Positions 1 to 6,753 of a stretch of 45,389 nucleotides of DNA are shown piece after piece; position 1 is the stretch's first letter, and every line of letters starts with the position of its first letter. The notes below the pieces were generated by a model. The model saw only the letters and a program-made list of their open reading frames with translations. It searched no databases and was not told where the DNA came from. The stretch lies in the NCBI GenBank assembly GCA_964579725.1, contig CAZOHG010000028.1, forward strand, positions 1-45,389. Direction: 5' to 3'. The DNA is from CAZOHG01 sp964579725 (GTDB taxonomy: Bacteria; Zhuqueibacterota; JdFR-76; BMS3Abin05). A program made the translations under genes and the position numbers.

Positions 1-627
1 GCCAGCCTTAATCAGCTCAACGACGCCGCCGCACAGGACGACCTGTTCGCCGAATAAATCCGTTTCGGTTTCTTCTTTGAATGTGGTTTCGATGACGCCC
101 GCCCGGGTTCCGCCGATGCCTCGTGCATAGGCCAGAGCTTTGTCTTTTGCGTGGCCCGTGGCGTCCTGAGCAACGGCAACGAGGCAGGGAGTCCCCTTGC
201 CTTCGGTGTACACCCGGCGCACCAAATGTCCCGGACTTTTGGGGGCAATCATGACCACATCGACGTCGGCCGGGGGTTGGATTTGTCCGTAGTGAATATT
301 AAACCCGTGGGCGAAGGCCAGTGTTTTCCCCGCGCTCAAATTCGGTGCCACGGCTTCGTCGTACATTTCCGGCTGAGTCTGGTCGGGAACGAGCATCATA
401 ATAAAATCGGCCGCTTTGGCAGCCTCGAAAGCGGTCATGACTTTCAGTCCGGCCGACTCCGCTTTTTGCCAGGAATGGCTGTCCTTACGCAATCCCACTA
501 CCACGTCCATTCCCGAATCTTTCAGGTTCAGGGCGTGAGCGTGCCCCTGACTTCCGTACCCCAAAACAGCAATCGTTTTTCCCTTGAGGTAAGACAAATC
601 CGCATCTTTGTCGTAATAAAGTTTCAT
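1..627 (-). CDS. ilvC: Ketol-acid reductoisomerase (N-terminal 209 residues, cut by window edge)
   Basis: Converts acetolactate or acetohydroxybutyrate to the dihydroxy acid with NADPH, the second common step of valine, leucine and isoleucine synthesis, in the cytoplasm. Reading leftwards from an ATG at 627, the protein begins MKLYYDKDADLSYLKGKTIA and runs into the Rossmann motif GYGSQGHAHALN, then a short cofactor-specificity loop with Arg and Ser (VGLRKDSHSW), and later the conserved MLVPDQTQPE and APKSPGHLVR segments, all typical of class I enzymes of about 330 residues. The frame is still open at base 1, so roughly 120 C-terminal residues with most metal and substrate ligands lie outside the window. 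A good ribosome site (AAGGAAG) precedes the ATG. It is the last visible gene of ilvD-ilvB-ilvN-ilvC, 43 bases after ilvN. Confidence 0.96.
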   Translation of the reverse strand, partial: MKLYYDKDADLSYLKGKTIAVLGYGSQGHAHALNLKDSGMDVVVGLRKDSHSWQKAESAGLKVMTAFEAAKAADFIMMLVPDQTQPEMYDEAVAPNLSAGKTLAFAHGFNIHYGQIQPPADVDVVMIAPKSPGHLVRRVYTEGKGTPCLVAVAQDATGHAKDKALAYARGIGGTRAGVIETTFKEETETDLFGEQVVLCGGVVELIKAG

Positions 628-670
628 GGAATGCTTCCTTTCAAATTTAGGTCAAGTTCAATTCTCTCGA

Positions 671-1159
671 TCAACGCTCTTTTTGAAATTCCCGTTTCAT
701 GGCGACGTGTCCGGTTCGCGCAACTTCCTTTAGCCCGAAGGGCCGGAGCATGCTAATAATCGCGTCAATTTTGTCTTCGGTTCCCGTGGCTTCCACCGTG
801 AGCGTGCGCGGGCTAATGTCCACAATTTTGGCTCGAAACACATTGGCAATTTGCATGATTTCCGATCGAGTAGAGGAATTACTGGACACCTTAAGCAAGG
901 CCAGCTCGCGTTCGATGTAATCTTCCAGCGTCAGGTCCGAAACCTTGACGACGTCCACCAATTTGTTCAGTTGTTTGGTAATTTGTTCGACGATGGCGTC
1001 GTCGCCGCGGGTAACAATGGTCATTCGGTAAAGGTCTTTTTCCTCGGATTCACCAACGGAAATGCTTTCCAAATTGAAACCGCGGGAACTGAAAAGACCA
1101 AAAATGCGCGAAGCCGCCCCCAATTTGTTTTCGACTACCAGAGAGATCGTGTGCCTCAT
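671..1159 (-). CDS. ilvN: Acetolactate synthase small (regulatory) subunit
   Basis: Regulatory subunit that activates the catalytic subunit IlvB and gives it feedback inhibition by valine. The 162-residue protein has the usual small-subunit length: an N-terminal ACT domain (HTISLVVENKLGAASRIFGL, with the ligand-site GLFSSRGFNLESISVG region, residues about 3-75) and the C-terminal ALS_ss domain (about 80-158, ending in the typical RPFGLKEVARTGHVAM). The start overlaps the ilvB stop by 4 bases (ATGA), so the two subunits are translationally coupled. The ribosome site GAGGAGGAAG lies inside the run of glutamate codons at the end of ilvB. Symbol ilvH would be equally fair. Confidence 0.96.
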   Translation of the reverse strand: MRHTISLVVENKLGAASRIFGLFSSRGFNLESISVGESEEKDLYRMTIVTRGDDAIVEQITKQLNKLVDVVKVSDLTLEDYIERELALLKVSSNSSTRSEIMQIANVFRAKIVDISPRTLTVEATGTEDKIDAIISMLRPFGLKEVARTGHVAMKREFQKER

Positions 1160-2943
1160 TCTTCCTCCTCTTCGTTTTCCGGTCCCTCAATAATCTCGTG
1201 AATCGCGGCACCGGCCGGAACCATCGGAAAAACATTTTCTTTCGGGTGCGTCCAAACGTCCACAACCACCGGTCGATCGTGAATGGAAAGGGCTTTTTCA
1301 ATGGTGGCCGGTACTTCACTGGGTTTGGTGACGCGAATGCCGATGGCCCCGTGGGCTTCTGCCAATCGGACGAAATCGGGGCTGATGTCCTGGAGATTGG
1401 AATGCGAAAAACGCTTGTCGTAAAACATGTCCTGCCATTGACGGATCATCCCCAGGCGTTTGTTGTTCAGGACGAAAACCTTGACCGGTACCCGGTTGGC
1501 AACCGCCGTGGAGAGCTCCATATTGGTCATCTGAAAGCCTCCGTCACCCACAATAGCCACAACGGTTCGATCGGGTCGACCGATGGCGGCTCCCACAGCC
1601 GCAGGGAAGCCGAAGCCCATGGTACCCAATCCGCCCGAGGAAATAATTGAGCGGGGGTATTTGAATTTGTAATATTGGGCCACCCACATTTGGTGTTGCC
1701 CGACGTCGGTAGCTACAATGGCCTCGCCGTGGGTAGCTTCACTGATTTGCTCAATCACAAATTGGGGTTTGATCACCTTTTCCGAACGGCGGTAGCGCAG
1801 CGGGTGTTCCTTTTTCCATTTGGTGATTTGTTCGTGCCACTCGGCGCGTTCTTTGTAATCCACGTAATTGATCATTTCTTCAAGGACTAATCTCACATCG
1901 CCTACAATCGGAATATCCGCCGGAACATTTTTGCTAATGGCGGCCGGGTCAATATCGACGTGAATAATTTTGGCGTGGGGCGCAAAATCTTCCAAACGTC
2001 CCGTCACCCGGTCGTCAAAACGGGCACCAAGGGAAATAATGAGATCGGCGTGGGTAAGTGCCATATTTGCATACCAGGTGCCGTGCATGCCGGGCATTCC
2101 CAGTGACAGGGGGTCGTCCGTTGGGAATCCTCCCAAACCCAAAAGGGTGGACGTGACGGGAATATTGGCTTTGCGAGCAAAGGCCGTCAAAATCTCAGCG
2201 GCATTGGCGTGCATGATGCCACCGCCCGACAAAATAACAGGTCGTTCCGATTGTTGAATTACGGCAGCGGCCTTGCGGATTTGCTGGGAATTGGGGCGGT
2301 AGCGGGGTTTGTAGCCCCGGATCGAAACGGTTTTCGGGTAAACAAATTCCGTTTCGTCGGTAAGAATATCTTTGGGGAGATCGATGACGACCGGTCCCGG
2401 GCGCCCCGTGGTGGCAATGTAAAAGGCTTCTTTGATGGTACGTGCCAATTCCCGCACATCGCGCACGATGAAATTGTGTTTAGTAATCGGTCGCGTGACG
2501 CCCAATGTGTCGACTTCCTGAAATGCGTCATTTCCGATCAGATTGGAAGCAACCTGCCCCGTAAAAACCACCAGCGGAATGGAATCCATATATGCCGTGG
2601 CAATCCCTGTGGTGGTGTTGGTAGCACCGGGACCGGACGTAATAATAATGACCCCCGGTTTGCCGGTTGCCCGGGCATACCCGTCGGCTTCGTGCGTTCC
2701 CCCCTGCTCGTGTCGGACCAAAACGTGGCGGAAACTTTTGTTTTTGTAGAGTTTATCGTAAACATTGAGAATGACGCCACCCGGAAATCCGAACAAGACT
2801 TCTACTTTTTCCTCCATGAGAGAACGGACGAAAATTTCCGCGCCGGACATTCGGGGAGGAGGGGCATCCTGCGAATGTCCCGAAAGATGTTTTCCCTCCC
2901 GGGCATGTTTTGCGCGTGCGTGTACTTGAGATTCGGCTGCCAT
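1156..2943 (-). CDS. ilvB: Acetolactate synthase large (catalytic) subunit
   Basis: ThDP-, Mg- and FAD-dependent enzyme that condenses pyruvate with pyruvate or 2-oxobutyrate, the committed step of branched-chain amino acid synthesis. Visible landmarks are the catalytic glutamate in VRHEQGG, the conserved TSGPGATN and FQEVDTLGVTRPITKHNF segments, the central FAD/Rossmann domain (LGARFDDRVTGRLEDF) and the C-terminal ThDP motif from GDGGFQMT to FVLNN. I chose the ATG at 2943 (595 residues) because GAGG sits about 7 bases upstream; an in-frame ATG at 2976 would add 11 residues but lacks a clear ribosome site. Even so, about 30 charged residues precede the usual start of the fold (MSGAEIFVRS). 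The C-terminus is a run of Glu whose codons form the ilvN ribosome site. Confidence 0.96.
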   Translation of the reverse strand: MAAESQVHARAKHAREGKHLSGHSQDAPPPRMSGAEIFVRSLMEEKVEVLFGFPGGVILNVYDKLYKNKSFRHVLVRHEQGGTHEADGYARATGKPGVIIITSGPGATNTTTGIATAYMDSIPLVVFTGQVASNLIGNDAFQEVDTLGVTRPITKHNFIVRDVRELARTIKEAFYIATTGRPGPVVIDLPKDILTDETEFVYPKTVSIRGYKPRYRPNSQQIRKAAAVIQQSERPVILSGGGIMHANAAEILTAFARKANIPVTSTLLGLGGFPTDDPLSLGMPGMHGTWYANMALTHADLIISLGARFDDRVTGRLEDFAPHAKIIHVDIDPAAISKNVPADIPIVGDVRLVLEEMINYVDYKERAEWHEQITKWKKEHPLRYRRSEKVIKPQFVIEQISEATHGEAIVATDVGQHQMWVAQYYKFKYPRSIISSGGLGTMGFGFPAAVGAAIGRPDRTVVAIVGDGGFQMTNMELSTAVANRVPVKVFVLNNKRLGMIRQWQDMFYDKRFSHSNLQDISPDFVRLAEAHGAIGIRVTKPSEVPATIEKALSIHDRPVVVDVWTHPKENVFPMVPAGAAIHEIIEGPENEEEEE

Positions 2944-2994
2944 TTTTTGTTCCTCACTCTTGTGTCGTTTGTTCATTGGGGATCGCCTAAACCG

Positions 2995-4665
2995 TCAGGC
3001 GACTTCGAAAACCGCACCTGTGTTGGCCGAAGTGACCATCTTTGAATAGCGGAGCAACCACTTGGAATTTGTTTTGGGTTTGGGAGCTGTCCAGTTGGCT
3101 CGTCTTTTTTCCAATTCCTCCGCCGAGACCTTCAATTCCAGTTTTTTATTGGGAATGTCAATCCGAATCGGATCACCGTCCTCCACCAGCGCAATGGGGC
3201 CGCCTGCCATGGCCTCCGGCGAAACGTGTCCTACGCAAGCGCCCCGCGTTCCCCCCGAAAAACGGCCGTCTGTAATTAGAGCCACTTTGTCCCCGAGTCC
3301 CATGCCCATAATATTGGACGTAGGCGCCAGCATTTCTTGCATGCCCGGACCGCCCTTGGGACCCTCGTACCGGATCACAACCACGTGCCCCGCCTTAACT
3401 TTGCCGCCCAAAATACCGGCGTTGGCTTCTTCCTGCGAATCAAAAACAATGGCTTTTCCCTCAAATTGCAGCATGTGAGGCTCCACGGCGCCCGTTTTAA
3501 CCACCGAGCCGTCAGGCGCCAGGTTGCCGAACAAAATGGCCAGCCCGCCGCTGTGACTGTAGGGTTTTTCCAAAGGCCGAATGACACGGGCATCTTTCAC
3601 CTCCGCAGGCGCAATATTTTCCCCCAATGTTTGAGTTGTAACGGTTTTTTTGTCGAGGTGCAAAAGCCCCGGTTTTTTGCTCACTTCTTTTAAGATAGCG
3701 CTAATTCCACCGGCGCGATCCACATCTTCCATGTGCCAGAAAGAAGCGGGTGAGACCTTGCAAATTTGAGGAACTTGTGCGGCCAATTCGTTGAGGCGCT
3801 CGAGTGGGTAGCGAATGCCCGCTTCGTTGGCAATTGCCAGTGTGTGGAGCACTGTGTTAGTGGAGCCACCCATCGCCATGTCCAAAATAAAGGCGTTGTC
3901 CACCGACTCAATATCCACAATATCGCGGGGCTTCAGGTCTTTTTCGATCAGAGTCATGATTTGCCTTGCGGCGCGGCGCACTAATTCCCTGCGTTCGGGA
4001 CGAATGGCCAAAATGGTTCCGTTCCCCGGCAACGCCATGCCCAGCGCTTCCATAAGACAATTCATCGAATTGGCCGTAAACATGCCGGAACAGGAGCCGT
4101 AAGTCGGACAACCCAATTTTTCCAGTTCGGTCAGACGCTTTTCGTCAATTTTACCGGATTGGTATTCGCCCACGCCTTCAAAAACCGTAATCAAATCCAC
4201 GGCTTTGCCGTTCTGCGTGTGGCCTGCGGCCATCGGGCCGCCGCTCACAAAAATGGTGGGAATATTCAATCGCATGGCTGCCATGAGCATTCCGGGCACA
4301 ATTTTGTCACAATTTGGAATGCAAACCAGCGCGTCCAATTTGTGGGCTTGTACGACGGTTTCGATCGAATCGGCAATCAATTCACGGCTGGGGAGGGAAT
4401 ATTTCATGCCCGAGTGTCCCATGGCAATGCCGTCGTCCACACCAATGGTGTTGAATTCAAAGGGGACGCCGCCGGCTTTTCGGATTTCTTCTTTGGCAAT
4501 ACGGCCGAATTCCTGCAAATGCACGTGGCCTGGAATGATTTCGATAAACGAATTGGCAATTCCAATGAAGGGTTTCCCAAAGTCCGGGTCTTTCAGTCCG
4601 CAGGCACGCAACAAACTTCGGTGGGGAGCGCGTTCAAAACCTTTTTTAACTGTGTCGCTTCTCAT
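2995..4665 (-). CDS. ilvD: Dihydroxy-acid dehydratase
   Basis: Iron-sulfur dehydratase that turns 2,3-dihydroxyisovalerate or its methyl homologue into the 2-oxo acid, the third common step of the Ile/Val pathway. The 556-residue length is normal. Family signatures are visible: the cluster and Mg cysteines in PNCDKIVPGM and YGSCSGMFTANSM, the GSTNTVLH segment, and near the C-terminus the GRFSGGTRG and GHVSPEA motifs. The start is supported by GAGGTTGAGCT directly before ATG. It is the first structural gene of the ilv operon, 51 bases ahead of the preferred ilvB start. The stretch upstream holds the Ile/Leu/Val-rich small ORF and a 14-bp hairpin, so expression may be controlled through the leader. 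Confidence 0.97.
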   Translation of the reverse strand: MRSDTVKKGFERAPHRSLLRACGLKDPDFGKPFIGIANSFIEIIPGHVHLQEFGRIAKEEIRKAGGVPFEFNTIGVDDGIAMGHSGMKYSLPSRELIADSIETVVQAHKLDALVCIPNCDKIVPGMLMAAMRLNIPTIFVSGGPMAAGHTQNGKAVDLITVFEGVGEYQSGKIDEKRLTELEKLGCPTYGSCSGMFTANSMNCLMEALGMALPGNGTILAIRPERRELVRRAARQIMTLIEKDLKPRDIVDIESVDNAFILDMAMGGSTNTVLHTLAIANEAGIRYPLERLNELAAQVPQICKVSPASFWHMEDVDRAGGISAILKEVSKKPGLLHLDKKTVTTQTLGENIAPAEVKDARVIRPLEKPYSHSGGLAILFGNLAPDGSVVKTGAVEPHMLQFEGKAIVFDSQEEANAGILGGKVKAGHVVVIRYEGPKGGPGMQEMLAPTSNIMGMGLGDKVALITDGRFSGGTRGACVGHVSPEAMAGGPIALVEDGDPIRIDIPNKKLELKVSAEELEKRRANWTAPKPKTNSKWLLRYSKMVTSANTGAVFEVA

Positions 4666-4701
4666 AGCTCAACCTCGTTATTTAAAATAAACGAATCCTG
4701 T

Positions 4702-4778
4702 GAGCCAGAGGTAAGTTTTTTTGTTTGTGTTGAATTTTAAAGGGTGTTGCGTTTGATTCTCTTTCTTACCTCTGGCTC
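4702..4778 (-). promoter_or_regulatory. Perfect 14-bp inverted repeat in the ilvD leader
   Basis: In the ilv transcript GAGCCAGAGGTAAG (4778-4765) is followed after 49 A-rich bases by its exact complement CTTACCTCTGGCTC (4715-4702). The 5' arm begins 5 bases after the stop codon of the Ile/Leu/Val-rich ORF and the 3' arm ends 36 bases before the ilvD start. No U run follows, so it is not a plain terminator. The 3' arm contains ACCTC, complementary to GAGGT in the ilvD ribosome site, which would allow an alternative weak pairing. A control element or a processing site is inference; the repeat itself is seen. Confidence 0.6.
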
Positions 4779-4783
4779 GACTT

Positions 4784-4966
4784 TTATCCCAAAATAAGGG
4801 GCAAAATCAAGCCGGCGATAATGCCGAGAATCAAAATGGACAACAATAAAATGGGCAGGAGGTGTAAAAATAAGACCAGATAGGGTATGACAAACAGAAC
4901 GATCCCGTCGAGGACTTGCCTCGGGGCAATGGCAGAAAAAGAAGCTGTTTGGGTTCCGTTCGTCAT
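4784..4966 (-). CDS. 60-residue Ile/Leu/Val-rich ORF: candidate ilv leader peptide or small membrane protein
   Basis: The ORF lies between the ilv promoter (5011-5039) and ilvD, in the same direction. After about 17 polar residues, 29 of the last 43 residues are Leu, Ile or Val (16 Leu, 9 Ile, 4 Val by my count), ending GLILPLILG. That is the composition of a branched-chain leader peptide in an attenuated operon, and the stop codon is 5 bases from the 5' arm of a 14-bp hairpin, so a ribosome stalled near the end would cover that arm. Against this, 60 codons is long for a leader and the sequence would also make two transmembrane helices. No strong ribosome site is seen before the ATG. No named family is recognised. 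Real translation is likely but not certain. Confidence 0.5.
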   Translation of the reverse strand: MTNGTQTASFSAIAPRQVLDGIVLFVIPYLVLFLHLLPILLLSILILGIIAGLILPLILG

Positions 4967-5010
4967 AGCGTGTCGATTTTATTTTTGTTTTAACCTTTAA
5001 ATTGACAATT

Positions 5011-5039
5011 AAGATAAAGACAAAAGTGTCCAATGTCAA
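5011..5039 (-). promoter_or_regulatory. Sigma-70 promoter of the ilv operon
   Basis: On the minus strand TTGACA (5039-5034), a 17-base spacer and TATCTT (5016-5011). The start should fall near 5004, giving a leader of about 340 bases before ilvD. The spacer contains the small dyad GACA-AAAG-TGTC (5019-5030), and a further TTGACAATT palindrome half lies at 5002-5010, so an operator may overlap this promoter. The regulator is unknown; the divergent Rrf2 gene is the nearest candidate. Confidence 0.7.
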
Positions 5040-5076
5040 GACTTTTTTTAAATGTTGCGAAAATTTTAAAAAAGGG

Positions 5077-5105
5077 TTGCAAACCATCCAAGGGCGTTAT
5101 ATATT
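5077..5105 (+). promoter_or_regulatory. Sigma-70 promoter of the Rrf2 regulator operon
   Basis: TTGCAA (5077-5082), a 17-base spacer and TATATT (5100-5105), 36 bases before the regulator ATG. It is divergent from the ilv promoter, with about 40 bases between the two -35 boxes. Confidence 0.6.
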
Positions 5106-5107
5106 TA

Positions 5108-5121
5108 AGACAATTTAGTCT
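5108..5121 (+). promoter_or_regulatory. AGAC-N6-GTCT dyad at the rrf2 start site
   Basis: AGACAATTTAGTCT forms a 4+4 dyad placed where transcription from the 5077-5105 promoter should begin. Rrf2 regulators commonly repress their own promoters through dyads in this position, so it is a candidate autoregulatory operator. The match to a specific Rrf2 consensus was not established. Confidence 0.3.
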
Positions 5122-5141
5122 GAAATAATTGCGAGAGAAAA

Positions 5142-5579
5142 ATGCTTTTTTCGAAGGCGTCCACGTACGGGATTCGGGCGGTTTTGTATTTAACGCTAAA
5201 TTCAAATAAATCCTATATTTCCATCCGAGAGATTTCCGAGGCATTGGGCATCTCCTACCATTTTTTGGGAAAGATTTTTCAGGAATTGACCCGGTGGGGC
5301 GTGGTGGAATCGTACAAGGGACCTAATGGCGGTATTCGGTTGACGCGAGAACCAAAGGATTTGACCGTGTTGGACGTTTACCGGGTGTTAGACGGGCTGG
5401 ATTTGTTTAAAAATTGCGTATTTGGTCTGGACAAATGTTCTGACGCCAATCCCTGTCCTTTGCACAACCAATGGTTGCCCGTCCGGGAGAAAATTTACGC
5501 CATTTTGAGTCAAACCAATTTTGAAGAGCTGGCTAAGGACACGAAGACGTTCAATTTTCGCCTGAAAAGTAAAATTTAA
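5142..5579 (+). CDS. Rrf2-family transcriptional regulator with three-cysteine Fe-S site (NsrR/IscR-like)
   Basis: A 145-residue winged-helix regulator of the Rrf2 family. The N-terminal MLFSKASTYGIRAVLYL and the recognition region (ISIREISEALGISYHFLGKI, then the wing GPNGGIRL) are typical. The cluster CVFGLDKCSDANPC (spacing C-x7-C-x5-C) is the iron-sulfur binding pattern of NsrR, IscR and RsrR, which sense nitric oxide, Fe-S status or redox. The next genes encode Fe-S and heme-type membrane proteins and a DUF2249 protein, families often found around nitrogen-oxide metabolism, so an NsrR-like role is the best guess; IscR itself is less likely because no isc/suf genes follow. The stop is only 6 bases before the next frame. 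Confidence 0.88.
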   Translation: MLFSKASTYGIRAVLYLTLNSNKSYISIREISEALGISYHFLGKIFQELTRWGVVESYKGPNGGIRLTREPKDLTVLDVYRVLDGLDLFKNCVFGLDKCSDANPCPLHNQWLPVREKIYAILSQTNFEELAKDTKTFNFRLKSKI

Positions 5580-5585
5580 TTCAAA

Positions 5586-6686
5586 TTGTGCGGTGAAGGT
5601 GTGGGAAGAGTCGATTCCGAAAAAGAAATCGAGGAAAAAACGAAGGCGGTTTGGCGGAAAACAAAGGCAAAATTAGATGCCTTGGACAGCCAGAAACTGC
5701 GTCTCGGTGTTCAAATTGTTTTTTTGCTGGCTACGTTGTACACCGGTTGGCGGTTTGTACTGTTTGTCCATTATGTACGGTACGGCGGCCAGCCGGTCAC
5801 GCGTCCCCCCGGCGTAGAGGCCTTTTTGCCCCTGAGTTCCCTCATTAGCCTGAAATACTGGGTGCTGACAGGAATTTATAACTCCATTCATCCGGCCGGA
5901 CTGGCCATTTTTATTGCGATTGTTTTAATGGGGATTCTGGTTAAGCGAAGCTTCTGTTCGTGGGTTTGTCCCATTGGTTTTTTGTCCGAATATTTGTGGA
6001 AATTTGGTCGGAAGATTTTGGGCCGCAATTGGGTACTGCCCAAAGCTCTTGACTACCCCTTGCGAAGCGTGAAGTACCTGCTCCTGTTCTTCTTTGCCTG
6101 GGGCATTTTGGGGCAAATGAGTGTAATGGCTCTGCGCGCTTTCATTTACAGTCCCTACAACCGCATGGCCGACGTGAAGATGTTGCTGTTTTTCGAGCAC
6201 CTTTCGGCGTTTTCATTTTGGGTAATGGTTGCTTTGGCGGTTCTTTCCATCCCGATTAAAAATTTTTGGTGCCGGTACTTGTGTCCCTACGGAGCCCTGT
6301 TGGGTTTTTTGAGCCTTTTCAGCCCGGTGAAAATCACCCGTAACCCGAAAACCTGTGTTGATTGCCGTTTGTGTACAGAGGCGTGCCCCGCCAATATTCA
6401 GGTACACAAGCTCAATCGCGTGGTGTCGGATGAATGCACAACCTGCCTCCGGTGCACATCTGTTTGCCCCGAAGAAAAGACACTCGATTTGCGGTTACCC
6501 AACAAAAAGAAACCCATCCCTCCCTGGGTGTACGCGCTGACGATTGTGCTTATTTTTGTACTGGTTACGGGATTGGCCCGTTTGACCGGGCATTGGAAAA
6601 ACAGCCTTTCTGTTGAAGAATACCGCGTTCGCCTGCAGGAAATTAACCGGCCCATTTACAATCACACCGGAGGGGGACGACGTTGA
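5586..6686 (+). CDS. NapH/CcoG-like membrane polyferredoxin (4Fe-4S binding protein)
   Basis: An integral membrane iron-sulfur protein that probably moves electrons between the quinone pool or cytoplasm and a partner. About five hydrophobic segments carry the paired CSWVCPIGFLSE and CRYLCPYGALLG motifs of the NapH/NosR/CcoG group, followed by two cytoplasmic [4Fe-4S] sites (CVDCRLCTEACP and CTTCLRCTSVCP), then a last helix near residues 320-338. Length up to 366 residues. The start is uncertain: no ATG is available near the beginning, the TTG at 5586 lacks a ribosome site, and GTG at 5601 has GAAGG very close by. No napA, nosZ or ccoN is visible nearby, so the specific partner is unknown. It is the second gene of the Rrf2-led unit. 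Confidence 0.85.
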   Translation: MCGEGVGRVDSEKEIEEKTKAVWRKTKAKLDALDSQKLRLGVQIVFLLATLYTGWRFVLFVHYVRYGGQPVTRPPGVEAFLPLSSLISLKYWVLTGIYNSIHPAGLAIFIAIVLMGILVKRSFCSWVCPIGFLSEYLWKFGRKILGRNWVLPKALDYPLRSVKYLLLFFFAWGILGQMSVMALRAFIYSPYNRMADVKMLLFFEHLSAFSFWVMVALAVLSIPIKNFWCRYLCPYGALLGFLSLFSPVKITRNPKTCVDCRLCTEACPANIQVHKLNRVVSDECTTCLRCTSVCPEEKTLDLRLPNKKKPIPPWVYALTIVLIFVLVTGLARLTGHWKNSLSVEEYRVRLQEINRPIYNHTGGGRR

Positions 6687-6753
6687 CGGAAAAAACGGGG
6701 CAAAAAGAACATCGAAATAAAGAAGTGAAAATAGAAACGGAAAAGGACAAGCA

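Noticed and set aside
2944..2976. Upstream ATG of ilvB at 2976
   Set aside because: It adds 11 charged residues and lacks a ribosome site, while ATG 2943 has GAGG at good spacing.
4666..5004. T-box riboswitch controlling ilvD
   Set aside because: No T-box core (AGGGTGGNACCGCG) and no terminator/antiterminator pair with U run is seen in the leader.
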